64,000 nucleotides of DNA from Bifidobacterium callitrichos DSM 23973 (GCF_000741175.1 NZ_JGYS01000003.1:224926-288925); one strand, 5' to 3'; positions 41,731 through 50,887 are shown, counted from the first letter of the stretch. The notes: generated from the letters alone by a model not told the origin. Numbers and translations: made by a program.

Positions 41731-42975
41731 TCATTGCGCTGCTTTGATGAAGTCTTCGGCGAGTTGGTTGACGATCTGGTTGCGGTGTCGGGCGACGATG
41801 CGCTGGTAGTGCTTGATGGCGACCTTCTCGCTGACGTGGCCGAGTTCGTCCATGACCTCCCTCAAGGTGCCGCCCTTGAGCATGAGCAGGGTCGCGTGAC
41901 TCGCCCTCAGGGACTGGAAGGTCAGGTCGGGTCGGCCGGCTTTCTCCCTGGCTTTGCGGAACTGGGCCTCCAGGGTGGTCTGACTCATCACCGAGGCTCG
42001 TCTGGGGCGGAAGACCATGGCTTCCGGGTCCGTCCATTCGCAGTGCCTGAGCAGATGGTCGTGAATCAGGGGAACGAGACCGTCGGGGATGGGCACGGTG
42101 CGCCGGCTGGAGTCGGTCTTGGTCCTGGCGATGCGTGTCGAACCGCGATCCGCATAGCCCCTGTTGACGGAATGGCGCACGGTCAGGCGTTTGGCCTTCA
42201 GATCGATGTCCTTGACCTGCAGGCCGCACAGCTCGCCGCAACGGAGACCTCCGACGAGCGTGGCGAGTATCACCGCCAGTCTCGTGTAGTCGGGCATGTT
42301 CTCCGCGATCAGCTTGAGTTCCAGCGGCGTGACCGGCGGAACGTCCTCCCTGGCGGATCGTGGCGCTGGCGGTATGGGCAGGATGAACGGGTTGTCGCGG
42401 ATCAGCGGCGGGGAGCCGTCCATGCTCATCTTCGTGGCGCTGGCGAACGCCGCCTTCAGGCGCATGCATGAGCGACGGAACGCCCATTGCCCCTCGGGGT
42501 GCGGTGCGTCGTACCAGCGTTTGATGTCCTTCGGCGTGATCTCGGTCAGGAGCTTGCCCTTGAAGCCCGGCATGAAGTGCGCGATGTCGAGATACAGGTT
42601 CCGGCGCGTGCCGCCGGCTATCCTCTCGCCGTTCGGCAGCCGGTATCCCTCCGCCCATCGGGTCACGTAATCCTCGAACGAGATAAGGCTCGCGCGCTTC
42701 CTGCGGCGGCGTTCGGACGGATGGACCCATTCCTGGATGTTCTTGCGGTCCAGTTCCACCAGATGCCGCTCCTTTTCGAGCCACTGGTGCGCCTCGTGCT
42801 CCATGTCCGGCTTGAACTGGCGCTGGACCTTCTTGCCCGGTCGTTTCGGGTCCGGGTAGCGCACCTGCCAGGCGATGAGATTGCCCGCGGCGTCGTAGCG
42901 CGGCGTCACGGTGCCGAATCTGCTCCGCCGCTCCGGCGACGGCCCCATTCTGTCCTTCTTCGTCCTTGCGGACAT
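41731..42975 (-). CDS. Tyrosine recombinase / integrase 2
   Basis: 414 residues from ATG 42975 (AAGGAG upstream). Same domain order as integrase 1 and extensively similar: KVQRQFKPDMEHEAHQWLEK in the arm-binding region, EDYVTRWAEGYRLPNGERI in the core-binding domain, GGLRCGELCGLQVKDIDL, RASHATLLMLKGG and LGHVSEKVAIKHYQR in the catalytic domain. Tandem 12-bp repeats (43029-43052), possible arm-type sites, lie upstream, and one 68-bp direct repeat starts 357 bp upstream. It belongs to the element carrying the toxin-antitoxin pair or the AlbA_2 gene. Confidence 0.92.
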   Translation of the reverse strand: MSARTKKDRMGPSPERRSRFGTVTPRYDAAGNLIAWQVRYPDPKRPGKKVQRQFKPDMEHEAHQWLEKERHLVELDRKNIQEWVHPSERRRRKRASLISFEDYVTRWAEGYRLPNGERIAGGTRRNLYLDIAHFMPGFKGKLLTEITPKDIKRWYDAPHPEGQWAFRRSCMRLKAAFASATKMSMDGSPPLIRDNPFILPIPPAPRSAREDVPPVTPLELKLIAENMPDYTRLAVILATLVGGLRCGELCGLQVKDIDLKAKRLTVRHSVNRGYADRGSTRIARTKTDSSRRTVPIPDGLVPLIHDHLLRHCEWTDPEAMVFRPRRASVMSQTTLEAQFRKAREKAGRPDLTFQSLRASHATLLMLKGGTLREVMDELGHVSEKVAIKHYQRIVARHRNQIVNQLAEDFIKAAQ

Positions 42976-43028
42976 GATGATGCTCCTTGTGCTGAATCCA
43001 GGATCGATGGCACGCATAACGGCCTCGG

Positions 43029-43052
43029 AAAAATGCCACCAAAAATGCCACC
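43029..43052. repeat. Tandem 12-bp repeat, possible integrase arm sites
   Basis: AAAAATGCCACC twice without a gap. A related pair (TGCACCTAAAAA then TGCACCTA) is at 43083-43102. The position, 54 bp upstream of the integrase 2 start, fits arm-type binding sites. Confidence 0.5.
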
Positions 43053-43331
43053 AAGTGGCCGAATGGGCTCTCGGCGAGCCATTGCACCTAAAAATGCACC
43101 TACGGCACCTTAGGCCTTGCAATCATTGGGGTTTAGGATGATTCGATCACTCGTCACAGGTCGTTTCGACCATCAGCCGCATGAAGATGACGCTAAGGAG
43201 CAACACTGCTTGCGTGTCTATTGGAAGAAAGCGGGAACCGTTGCTATGATTGGTTTTGTAAGAAATGAAAGTGAATTTATTTGCCCCCGGAGTGGTGGAT
43301 GTGGACTTGTACGACGCTGGGCCGTATCCCC

Positions 43332-43399
43332 CTCTCTGGGGGTACCTGTGGCAAAAGCCATGAAAAGCGCTGAAACTCAAGGGTTTTGGCGCTTTTCTG
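43332..43399. repeat. 68-bp direct repeat, left copy (candidate att site)
   Basis: Identical to 45659-45726. It begins CTCTCTGGGGGTACC and ends in a hairpin AAAAGCGC/GCGCTTTT. The two copies bound a 2.3-kb segment with one gene. This is the pattern of attL/attR of a small integrated element or of two elements in tandem. Confidence 0.75.
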
Positions 43400-43775
43400 T
43401 TTTCTCATGCAAGCTCATCGATACTCATCGACCGCGAATCCGTTGCGATCTCCAATCCGGACACTCCAATCCTGACGCCCAAGCGTCCAACTTTTCGTCC
43501 GCACCCCCTCGCGATACGCCTGGAGGCGAGCGTGGATCTCGACGAGATGGCCCGCCGCACCGGGTTGAATGCCTCGGCGCTGCGGAACCTCGAATACGGC
43601 GACCCCACGGGGCTGTTCGACCCCCCCCTGCCCGACTACCGCACCGCGCCGGGCATGGACCTTCGAGATCACCATCCGGGACGCAGACCGGACCGACGCT
43701 TCACACTCGCCTCCCTTCGGCGAAATGCCGTAATCCGATGTCACTATGTCGGGGCTACTCCGAAATACTCCGAAG

Positions 43776-45254
43776 TTACTCCGAAATACTCCAAACCTGC
43801 TGCCCCGAATACGTGTAGTACTGCTTGGGGTCACGAGTCCCGGAACCATGCCATTGCAGGATCCCTCTGCCGACCAGTTCCTTCAGGGTTTTCGATGCGG
43901 TCCTGGCGCTTACTCCGACGGCTTCGGCCAATGCCCCGGTCGTCACCTTCCCGTTGTCGATGGCGAGGGTGAGGGCCGTGCGTTCGGTCGGGGTCAGGCC
44001 CTCGGCGGGGATCTCCGTCCGGTTGACGACGGTGACGGGCCCGTCCTGCCGCCCGTTCAGGTAGGGGACGCGCCGCCTGATGTTGTTGCGCAGCACGAGC
44101 CGGACGCTGAAATCATTCGGCTCGCTGTACTCGGGGTCGGGCAGGCCGAGCTCCTCCATCTCCTCGTACATGCGGTGCACGCCCTCGTTGAGCTCGCGCA
44201 CCAGCTCGAACGCGGTGAGCACATGACAGATCTTCGGGTTGCGCGCATACCGGGTAGTGCGCATGTTCTCCAACGTGACCCGGTTCGGCAACGCGCCCGG
44301 GCTGGTGACTTCCAGCCGGTCGTCGAAGATCATCACCCGCGTGTACTCGCCGCGGATCGAATAGTCGCGGTGCGCGACCGCGTTCACCAGTCCCTCGAAC
44401 CACGCGAACCGCGGGTACTCGGGCACCGTGCGGAACCGACCGTCGTCACCGAGCACCTGGAACTCGCGCAGCAGCGACCCGATCAGCTGGCTGGCCTGCG
44501 CCACCACGTCGGGCAGCGGCCCGTCGAACTCCCTATCCTTGACGATGTTCAACCCGCGACCGGTATGCAGCTCGGTCCCGTCGACCCTGATGACGCGCAC
44601 GCGCGCCGACGGCAGGAACGCCGCCGGATACTGCGCGAACAGGAGCACGCCCGCATTCGTCAAATGTCCGTCCACAAGGAAGCCGCGGCTGCGCAGCACC
44701 CGCTCACCGGGGATGTCGGCCGCGCCGATGGCTCGCTTGTACCGGTCCAGCACCCCGTGGTCGACGTCATCCATGCCCGACCGGGACTCCGGCTCGTCCT
44801 CGAACCATCGCTGCCCCTTGTCGTACTCCAGGGCGCGCACCTGCTCGCGATCCAGCAGGACGCTGCGGTCCGCCTCGCGCAGGTACACGTCGCCGTTCGA
44901 CCGTTTCGCCACCACGTGGTTCGATGACGGGGCCACGTCCAGCACGAGGATCATGTCGCTCTCCCCGGCCGTGTTCACACAGGGGACACGCCGCGCGCTC
45001 ACCTGCGGCGTGGGGGCGCACTGCGTGATCGGGATCTGTTCGAACGACTCGACCGATCTGGCGTTGTCCCGTTTGAACCCGGTGATCCTCCCGTCGTCCT
45101 CGATGCCGATGACCAGCTGGCCGCCCGAGGCGTTCGCGAACGCGATGAGATGCCGGGACACGTCCTCCGGCTTGATACGCGCGCTCTTGCGGTCGAAGTA
45201 CTGCCCCTCGTCCATACGGGCGAACAGCGTCGCCTTGTCAGCCCTCATGTCCAT
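43776..45254 (-). CDS. AlbA_2 / divergent ATPase (HATPase_c_4) regulator-like protein
   Basis: 492 residues from ATG 45254. N-terminal AlbA_2 domain: EGQYFDRKSARIKPEDVSRH, then LIAFANASGGQLVIGIEDDG and VYLREADRSVLL. Central ATPase-like part: FAWFEGLVNAVAHRDYSIRG, then VMIFDDRLEVTSPGALP. C-terminal winged helix: LTPTERTALTLAIDNGKVTT. Such proteins are frequent cargo of mobile elements and often act in defence or gene control; no specific role can be assigned. It is the only gene between the two 68-bp repeats. Confidence 0.8.
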   Translation of the reverse strand: MDMRADKATLFARMDEGQYFDRKSARIKPEDVSRHLIAFANASGGQLVIGIEDDGRITGFKRDNARSVESFEQIPITQCAPTPQVSARRVPCVNTAGESDMILVLDVAPSSNHVVAKRSNGDVYLREADRSVLLDREQVRALEYDKGQRWFEDEPESRSGMDDVDHGVLDRYKRAIGAADIPGERVLRSRGFLVDGHLTNAGVLLFAQYPAAFLPSARVRVIRVDGTELHTGRGLNIVKDREFDGPLPDVVAQASQLIGSLLREFQVLGDDGRFRTVPEYPRFAWFEGLVNAVAHRDYSIRGEYTRVMIFDDRLEVTSPGALPNRVTLENMRTTRYARNPKICHVLTAFELVRELNEGVHRMYEEMEELGLPDPEYSEPNDFSVRLVLRNNIRRRVPYLNGRQDGPVTVVNRTEIPAEGLTPTERTALTLAIDNGKVTTGALAEAVGVSARTASKTLKELVGRGILQWHGSGTRDPKQYYTYSGQQVWSISE

Positions 45255-45658
45255 GACCGTCCCCCTCACCGGCGGAATCATCTACAACAAGCCACGAGCA
45301 TACCCGAGCGAACCCACAACACAAGAAACCAAAAGCCGCACGACACCACCACCCCGGCACATAGCGACCAGTCCACCTGCACGCCCTCTGTCTATGCGAC
45401 CTCTATAAAATAGTTTTTTGTTCTCACTGGACTAACTATTGGAATTACTTACTTTCTTCTGTTCCGACTGCGCACCGACTGCACCAGCCAGATACCCCAA
45501 CACGCCGATCATCCACCGGCTTTTACCGGGTTTGTTTTGACACGTTTTTGACACGCATCTGCATGATGCACCCACGTCTGCGTGAGCCATGACATGTGCG
45601 TGAACCGCCATTTTCCGCGGATTGGCGCTATGACGCCACCGTCACGAAGAGTTCGACT

Positions 45659-45726
45659 CTCTCTGGGGGTACCTGTGGCAAAAGCCATGAAAAGCGCTGA
45701 AACTCAAGGGTTTTGGCGCTTTTCTG
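45659..45726. repeat. 68-bp direct repeat, right copy (candidate att site)
   Basis: Identical to 43332-43399; flanks on either side differ, so the borders are sharp. The terminator-like hairpin AAAAGCGC-TG-AAAC ... GTTT-TG-GCGCTTTT is part of the repeat, which suggests that the original target was the end of a transcribed RNA. Confidence 0.75.
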
Positions 45727-45793
45727 GTATGAAACGGACGCGAATCACGCCGTTGGCGTCGGTTAACTGCAAGCAGATACGGTCTTCTTATGG

Positions 45794-45829
45794 ATAACGG
45801 ACTTCCGAAGGCTTTCGGGAGTCCGTTAT
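45794..45829. terminator. Stem-loop near the end of the protein phosphatase gene
   Basis: ATAACGGACTTCCGAA pairs with TTCGGGAGTCCGTTAT (one G-T pair), loop GGCT. No T-run on either strand, but its place after the minus-strand thyA-folA-phosphatase genes suggests a transcription end or RNA-stability element. Confidence 0.5.
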
Positions 45830-45910
45830 GTGCCAACTACAGAGGCTCGCTGGCGGAGACGACCGCAACTGGAGCTATAAGGCCCGCCCTCAGTCGGCCT
45901 CTCGAACCAC

Positions 45911-46471
45911 TCAACCCTTGTCTTCGGCCTTGAGCTGCTTGGCGACCCAGTCGACGATGTAGGGGGCGACCTGTTCGATCTGGTCGATGGCGACCTCGAA
46001 CTCGTGCGGGCCGCCGTACCACGGGTCGACCAGATCGATCGTGTCCTCGCGGCCGGCCGGCGGCTTGGGCAGGTTCGGGTCGAAGCTGCGGTACATGTGC
46101 ACTTCGGCGCGCTTGCCCGGCGGCAGCAGACGCAGCAGCGAGCGCATGTGCGCGGCGGTCATCGGCAGGAACAGATCGGTGCGGGCGATCTCGTCGCGCG
46201 AGATGCGATGCGCGAAGTGGTTGCGCGGGATCTCGTCACCGTAACCGCGCTCGCGCAGCACGTGCACGGCGCGCGGGTCGATCGGATGACTCCACTCCTC
46301 ATCGGAGACGCCGCTCGACTCAACATCCACTAGGTCCCCGAGTCCACGCTCGTCGAAGTAGTGGCGCAGGATGATCTCCCCCATCGGCGAACGGCAGATG
46401 TTGCCGGTGCAGACGGTCATCACCGTGTACTTGTGGTCGCTCTTATGGTCGCTGGTGCGGTTATCGGCCAT
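45911..46471 (-). CDS. Low-molecular-weight protein tyrosine phosphatase
   Basis: 186 residues. The P-loop VCTGNICRSP near the N-terminus (Cys21 and Arg27, C-x5-R) and the later DLVDPWYGG with the general acid Asp define the family. It removes phosphate from tyrosine in proteins; in actinobacteria it often acts in envelope or polysaccharide control. It lies 79 bp downstream of folA on the same strand. Confidence 0.92.
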   Translation of the reverse strand: MADNRTSDHKSDHKYTVMTVCTGNICRSPMGEIILRHYFDERGLGDLVDVESSGVSDEEWSHPIDPRAVHVLRERGYGDEIPRNHFAHRISRDEIARTDLFLPMTAAHMRSLLRLLPPGKRAEVHMYRSFDPNLPKPPAGREDTIDLVDPWYGGPHEFEVAIDQIEQVAPYIVDWVAKQLKAEDKG

Positions 46472-46550
46472 GAAATATGTATCCTTGCAGTCCTTGTCGG
46501 TTCGCCGGTTCGCAGGTTCACTGATTCGGCGTTGCTGATTCGATGTCGTG

Positions 46551-47219
46551 TCAGCGCGCGGCGCGCACGTACGTCAGGAAACGGTAGCGGCGGATGTCCT
46601 TGCCGTCCTTCTCCTTGTCCGGCTTGAGCCACGGGGAGCGGTCGGCGACATCCCAGTGTCCGGCCTTGGCGAGCGCGGCGATGTCCGGCGCGTACGTGTC
46701 GGCGTCCACCTTGGTGTCGAGCAGGGTGACGTACACCTTGTTCGCCTCCGGCAGCGCCTCCTCGAACAGCTGCGCCCCGCCGATCACCCAGATCTCGGAA
46801 CGGTCGAGGCCGTCATCCGGGATGGCCTCCTGACGTGCCAGATCGAGCGCGTCCTCGAGGCTGTCGACGACGGTGGCCCCCGGCGCACGGTACGAGGCGT
46901 CATGGGAGACGACGATGTTGTCGCGATTGCGCAGCGGGCGGTACTTCGCCCCCAGCGACTCCCACGTGCGTCGACCCATGATGACCGGATGCGAGACGGT
47001 GAGTTCCTTGAAATGCTTCATATCCTCGGCCAAGTGCCAAGGCATGCCCCCGTCGAAGCCGATGGCACCCGGACGACCTTCCTTGTCGCGGGCTTCGGCC
47101 CAGATCAGGTTGATTGAGAACGTCTTGGGGAAATCGTCACCCCAGTCCTCGATCTCCTCAAGCCCGGCTTCTCCGGGCTCGGGTTCGTGATAGCCGCTTC
47201 GGCTACTGTCATGCTCCAT
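46551..47219 (-). CDS. folA: Dihydrofolate reductase
   Basis: 222 residues. After a 35-residue acidic extension the DHFR fold is clear: INLIWAEARDKEGRPGAIGF, DGGMPWHLAEDMKHFKELT (substrate Asp replaced by the typical Glu/Asp helix), VIMGRRTWESLG and IWVIGGAQLFEEAL (NADPH site). It regenerates tetrahydrofolate used by the thymidylate synthase encoded 57 bp upstream. The N-terminal extension is longer than usual. Confidence 0.95.
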   Translation of the reverse strand: MEHDSSRSGYHEPEPGEAGLEEIEDWGDDFPKTFSINLIWAEARDKEGRPGAIGFDGGMPWHLAEDMKHFKELTVSHPVIMGRRTWESLGAKYRPLRNRDNIVVSHDASYRAPGATVVDSLEDALDLARQEAIPDDGLDRSEIWVIGGAQLFEEALPEANKVYVTLLDTKVDADTYAPDIAALAKAGHWDVADRSPWLKPDKEKDGKDIRRYRFLTYVRAAR

Positions 47220-47276
47220 TTCATACTCCTTGAATGCGTTTCGGCTAGCGGCAAGTTTAGTGTCACGCGGCGACCG

Positions 47277-48152
47277 TCAGACCGCGACGGGTGCCTTGAT
47301 GGTGGGGTGATGCCGGTAATCGAGGATGTGGAAGTCCTCGTATCGGTAGTCGAAGAGCGAATCGGCCTTGTCGATCTCGATTCTCGGGTACGGGTATGGT
47401 TCGCGCGACAGCTGTTCGAGCACCTGATCGACGTGGTTGTCGTAGACATGGCAGTCGCCGCCGGTCCACACGAACTCCCCCGGTTCGAGTCCCGCCTGCT
47501 GTGCCATCATCAGGGTGAGCAGCGAGTAGGAGGCGATGTTGAACGGCACGCCGAGGAACATGTCGCACGAGCGCTGGTAGAGCTGGCAGCTCAGGCGCCC
47601 GTCGGCCACGTAGAACTGGAACAGGGCGTGGCAGGGCGGAAGTGCCATCTGCTCGACCTCGGCCGGGTTCCACGCCGTGACGACCATGCGGCGAGAATCG
47701 GGGTGATGCTTGATGAGGTCCATCACATTGGAGATCTGGTCGATCGTACGGTTCGGGTCCTCGGGCGTGGGTGCGGGCCAGCTGCGCCACTGCACGCCGT
47801 AGATCGGGCCCAAGTCGCCGTTCTCGTCGGCCCACTCGTCCCAGATGTGCACGCCCCGCTCCTGCAGCCAGCGGATGTTGCGCGATCCCTTGAGGAACCA
47901 CAGCAGCTCGTAGGCGAGTCCCTTGAAGAAAACGGTCTTCGTGGTGAGCAGCGGGAAGGCACCCCGGGACAGATCGAAGCGCATCTGCTGGCCGAACAGG
48001 GAGATCGTGCCGGTGCCGGTGCGATCGGACTTGAGCGTGCCTTCGGTCAGGATCCGGCGCACGAGATCCTCATAGGGCATGGAGATGTCCGTGACGGGGC
48101 GTGCGGGGATGCGGGAGCGGATGTCAGCGAGTTGTTCTTCGGTCAAAGCCAT
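47277..48152 (-). CDS. thyA: Thymidylate synthase
   Basis: 291 residues from ATG 48152. All ThyA hallmarks are present: [20 protein letters not shown], the active-site Cys in [29 protein letters not shown] and [13 protein letters not shown]. It makes dTMP from dUMP and methylene-tetrahydrofolate. It is followed by folA on the same strand; the gene upstream (OsmC-like) is divergent. Confidence 0.97.
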   Translation of the reverse strand: MALTEEQLADIRSRIPARPVTDISMPYEDLVRRILTEGTLKSDRTGTGTISLFGQQMRFDLSRGAFPLLTTKTVFFKGLAYELLWFLKGSRNIRWLQERGVHIWDEWADENGDLGPIYGVQWRSWPAPTPEDPNRTIDQISNVMDLIKHHPDSRRMVVTAWNPAEVEQMALPPCHALFQFYVADGRLSCQLYQRSCDMFLGVPFNIASYSLLTLMMAQQAGLEPGEFVWTGGDCHVYDNHVDQVLEQLSREPYPYPRIEIDKADSLFDYRYEDFHILDYRHHPTIKAPVAV

Positions 48153-48302
48153 GCCCACCAGTGTAGCTGACTACCGTCATGACCGAATACGATCGCATCG
48201 GTGCCTCACGAAGCGACATATGGGCTAGATTGGGAGATATCGCGGCACGGCAGGCGCGCCGCGCGCACAATCACAATACAGACACGACAATGAGGAGTCA
48301 TT

Positions 48303-48716
48303 ATGGGCAAGCGACTGTGGGTGGAGCGCAACAAGGACGGTTCCTGGGACGCGTTCAGCGATGACGGCGCGCACATCAAGTTCGGCAAGGATCGCGGCCA
48401 GTTCACGCCCGGCGATCTGGTGAAGATCGCCCTGGCGGGCTGCGCGGCGCTCTCCAGCCAGTTCGCGGTCGAGAACGCTCTGGGCGAGGGCAAGGGCGCG
48501 AAGATCGTCGTGGATGGCACGTACGACGCTGACAGCGACGCGTTCATCAACTTCAACGAGCAGGTCGTCGTGGACGCCTCCGACGCGGGTCTGAGCGACG
48601 AGGACGCCGACAAGCTCAAGGAGCGCATCACCCGCCACATCGACAAGGCGTGCACGGTCAAGCACACGTACGTGCAGGAGACGCCGGTGCGCATGGAGGT
48701 CACGGTCAAGCACTGA
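48303..48716 (+). CDS. OsmC/Ohr-family peroxide resistance protein
   Basis: 137 residues from ATG 48303 (TGAGGAGTC upstream). Small OsmC fold: MGKRLWVERNKDGSWDAFSD, GDLVKIALAGCAALSSQF with the first Cys in the helix, and a second Cys in HIDKACTVKHTY. The pair is the redox site that reduces organic peroxides. Monocistronic, divergent from thyA. Confidence 0.88.
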   Translation: MGKRLWVERNKDGSWDAFSDDGAHIKFGKDRGQFTPGDLVKIALAGCAALSSQFAVENALGEGKGAKIVVDGTYDADSDAFINFNEQVVVDASDAGLSDEDADKLKERITRHIDKACTVKHTYVQETPVRMEVTVKH

Positions 48717-48757
48717 GTGCGGACGCGATTACCGAAACTGACGGTAAAGATAAATGG

Positions 48758-48795
48758 AAATGGAAAAGCTCCCCGGGTGGGGAGCTTTTCCATTT
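48758..48795. terminator. Bidirectional terminator between OsmC and universal stress protein genes
   Basis: A 17-bp stem AAATGGAAAAGCTCCCC/GGGGAGCTTTTCCATTT around a GGGT loop, with A/T-rich outer parts on both strands, between convergent genes. Confidence 0.85.
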
Positions 48796-48866
48796 GCTTC
48801 ACGGCCTTCACGGCAACGTCCCGTCAGCGGGGCCGGAGAAAAGAGGAGTGGGCCAAGGGCCGCCGG

Positions 48867-49895
48867 TCAGTGCTCGGGGTCGATGGTCTTTTCGATCTCG
48901 TTGACGACTTCGGGCTTGGCGGTGGGCACCGGGATCTCCTCGACACCGGAGATGTCGTCGAGCGGCTTCGGGGTGACCTCGGCCGGCGAGCTCGGCACGG
49001 TGTCGAGACGCGATTCTGCAGCCTCGACGTACTTGCGCGGCACGACGTAGACCGGACCCGCGGCGTGCTGGATCAGTCCCTGACTGGTGGAACCGAGCAG
49101 CAGGCCGGTGAAACCGCCACGGCCGCGGGAGCCCACGACGACGACGTCATGGTCGTAGCTGGCCTTGGTGAGCGTGTCCACGGCGGAGCCGGACACGATG
49201 CGCTTCTTGATCACCAGATCGGGGTACTGCTCCTCGAGCGGCTTGACGCGGGTCTCCAGATCGTCCATGTACGACTCGTACACGGCGTCGTCGGCGCCCT
49301 TGACCTGCGGCGCGGCGGAGATCACGTCGAGTTCGGCTCCCCACGCGTGGGCGAACGACGCGGCGATGTCGAGCGCCTTCAGACCCCACTTGGATTCGTC
49401 GGAGCCGACGGCCACCTTGGTGATCGTGTTGTTCAGGTGCATCAGGTTGCCGTCGTCATCGGTGTAGGGCACGACGACGATCGGGCAGTACGCGTAGGCC
49501 GGCAGCGAGGACGAGGTGGTGCCGAGCAGTCGTTCGGCGAGTCCGCCCTTGCCGCGGTTGCCAATGACGATCAGGTTGTAGTTGCGGCTCAGCTCAACGA
49601 ACACGGATGCCGGATCACCGGTCACGATGAGCGTGGCGGCCTCCACGCCTTGTTCGTCGGCGATGGCCTTGGCCTTGGAGAGGATCTCCTGCGCGTCGGA
49701 GTGGGCCGCGTTGTCGTCCCCCATCGCGGTGTAGGTGGCATCAAAGCTGACGGCGGCGTAGCTGGGCAGCGAATACGCGCAGACGATCTGCAGTGTGAGT
49801 CCCGCGTGCTTGGCGTAATTGGCCGCCCACCAGGTGGCCTTGTAGCTGGCATTCGATCCGTCAACGCCGACGAGAATCGCTTTGTCGTTGATCAT
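48867..49895 (-). CDS. Universal stress protein with two Usp domains
   Basis: 342 residues from ATG 49895 (AAGGAGG upstream). Domain 1: AILVGVDGSNASYKATWWAA and VIGNRGKGGLAERLLGTTSS; domain 2: KVAVGSDESKWGLKALDIAA and VVGSRGRGGFTGLLLGSTSQ. Both have the G-x2-G-x(9)-G-S/T ATP-binding motif. The C-terminal tail is Pro/Glu-rich. Tandem-Usp proteins are common in actinobacteria and respond to energy and oxygen stress. Confidence 0.95.
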   Translation of the reverse strand: MINDKAILVGVDGSNASYKATWWAANYAKHAGLTLQIVCAYSLPSYAAVSFDATYTAMGDDNAAHSDAQEILSKAKAIADEQGVEAATLIVTGDPASVFVELSRNYNLIVIGNRGKGGLAERLLGTTSSSLPAYAYCPIVVVPYTDDDGNLMHLNNTITKVAVGSDESKWGLKALDIAASFAHAWGAELDVISAAPQVKGADDAVYESYMDDLETRVKPLEEQYPDLVIKKRIVSGSAVDTLTKASYDHDVVVVGSRGRGGFTGLLLGSTSQGLIQHAAGPVYVVPRKYVEAAESRLDTVPSSPAEVTPKPLDDISGVEEIPVPTAKPEVVNEIEKTIDPEH

Positions 49896-50023
49896 GACGA
49901 CCTCCTTAAGGATATATATGCGACGACGCGGTTGGCGACGTCGCCCCCTGTGATTCCCAAGAATACCCCCGGATGGGTTCGCCGTGTGTGAACAGCACGG
50001 CGGGAATCGCCCCAAAAACAGAA

Positions 50024-50048
50024 AAACGCCTCCCATCGGGAGGCGTTT
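50024..50048 (-). terminator. Terminator of the NlpC/P60 gene
   Basis: AAACGCCTCCC/GGGAGGCGTTT around a 3-base loop; on the minus strand a T-rich run follows, as expected after the NlpC/P60 gene at 50114. Confidence 0.85.
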
Positions 50049-50113
50049 CATGAAGATCAGGGCGATGTGTGCCGTCGAACTACCAGCGACCGCCAAATAC
50101 GATCAGGAAGCGA

Positions 50114-50887
50114 TCAGATAATGCGGTAGTACTCGAAGGAGGCGTACACCGGGACGATCGACACGCTCTTGCCGGGGCGCGGCGCGTGGATCATCATGTT
50201 GTTGCCCACGTAGATGCCCACGTGGCCGGGGCGCCACATGAGGTCGCCGGGCTGCGGGTTGGACACCTTGGTGCCGTTGGACTGAGCCCACACGCGCTGC
50301 TGGTTGTCGACGCGCGGCAGGCTGATGCCGAAGGCGGCGTAGACGTACTGGGTGAAGCCGGAGCAGTCGAAGCCGGAGGGCGTGGTGCCACCGTAGACAT
50401 ACGGCACGCCCTGGAACTGGGCGGCGTAGGAGACGACGGCCGAACCATTGGAGCTGGTCGGGGCCTCGACGGAACCAAGATCGAAGCTGGAGGCACCGGT
50501 TCCGGTGGTGGTGGAGGCGCCCAGCGAGCTACGGTTGCCGGAACGACTGGCGGAGGAGGATCCCGCCTGAGCTGCTGCCGCTGCAGCGGCTGCCGCGGCG
50601 GCAGCCTCCTGCTGGGCCTTGGCCTCGGCGTCCTTCTCGGCCTGGGACTTGGTCTTGGGCACATCGAGCGATTCGATGCCACCCCAATTGGAATCCTGCT
50701 CGACGTCGGTGGACGTCGATTCCTTGAGCAGGTTCTTGCGAGCGGCGGCGGCCTTCGGGAACGAGCGTTCGGAGGAGACGACACCGGAGGCATCGGCTGC
50801 GGTGGCGGCCGGTGCGAGCGCAATGCACGTCGTGCAGAGGGCCACGACGGCGATCACCATGGAAAGATAGTTCTTCAAGGTCTTCAT
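50114..50887 (-). CDS. Secreted NlpC/P60-family peptidoglycan hydrolase
   Basis: 257 residues from ATG 50887. A signal peptide (YLSMVIAVVALCTTCIALAP, cut near ATA-A) precedes an Ala/Gln-rich linker with a run of Ala and a Ser/Thr-rich part. The catalytic domain is C-terminal: VPYVYGGTTPSGFDCSGFTQ (Cys), PGDLMWRPGHVGIYVG (His). It cuts D-Glu to diamino acid peptide bonds in cell-wall peptides. A second wall hydrolase gene lies directly upstream. Confidence 0.92.
   Translation of the reverse strand: MKTLKNYLSMVIAVVALCTTCIALAPAATAADASGVVSSERSFPKAAAARKNLLKESTSTDVEQDSNWGGIESLDVPKTKSQAEKDAEAKAQQEAAAAAAAAAAAAQAGSSSASRSGNRSSLGASTTTGTGASSFDLGSVEAPTSSNGSAVVSYAAQFQGVPYVYGGTTPSGFDCSGFTQYVYAAFGISLPRVDNQQRVWAQSNGTKVSNPQPGDLMWRPGHVGIYVGNNMMIHAPRPGKSVSIVPVYASFEYYRII

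Larger units (their letters stand above)
42976..43775. other. Attachment-site region upstream of integrase 2
   Basis: 800 bp without a convincing gene. It holds paired 12-bp repeats at 43029-43052 and 43083-43102, the first 68-bp direct repeat (43332-43399), and a frame around 43532-43620 that reads like the start of an XRE-type helix-turn-helix (LDEMARRTGLNASALRNLEY) but stops resembling a protein soon after. That frame is perhaps a decayed regulator of the element. Confidence 0.5.
45255..45910. other. Right junction of the small element
   Basis: 656 bp with no credible gene. It contains an A/T-rich stretch (45400-45470), a TTCGACT loop-like sequence directly before the second 68-bp repeat (45652-45658), which may be the remains of a tRNA-like T arm, the repeat itself (45659-45726) and a 16-bp-stem hairpin (45794-45829). 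Core genes begin to its right. Confidence 0.5.

Noticed and set aside
40934..43087. 717-codon minus-strand frame running through the antitoxin and integrase 2 regions
   Set aside because: Only its last 234 codons (from 41638) are a real gene. The upstream part is integrase 2 read in the wrong frame and has many Arg/Gly/Pro repeats.
43532..43640. XRE-type helix-turn-helix gene
   Set aside because: About 30 residues look right (LDEMARRTGLNASALRNLEY), but there is no proper start, and the frame degenerates and later overlaps the AlbA_2 gene antisense. At most a remnant.
45640..45675. tRNA gene 3' end before the right 68-bp repeat
   Set aside because: A TTCGACT loop with a four-pair stem is visible, but no matching acceptor, D or anticodon arms are found upstream. 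Not enough to call a tRNA.
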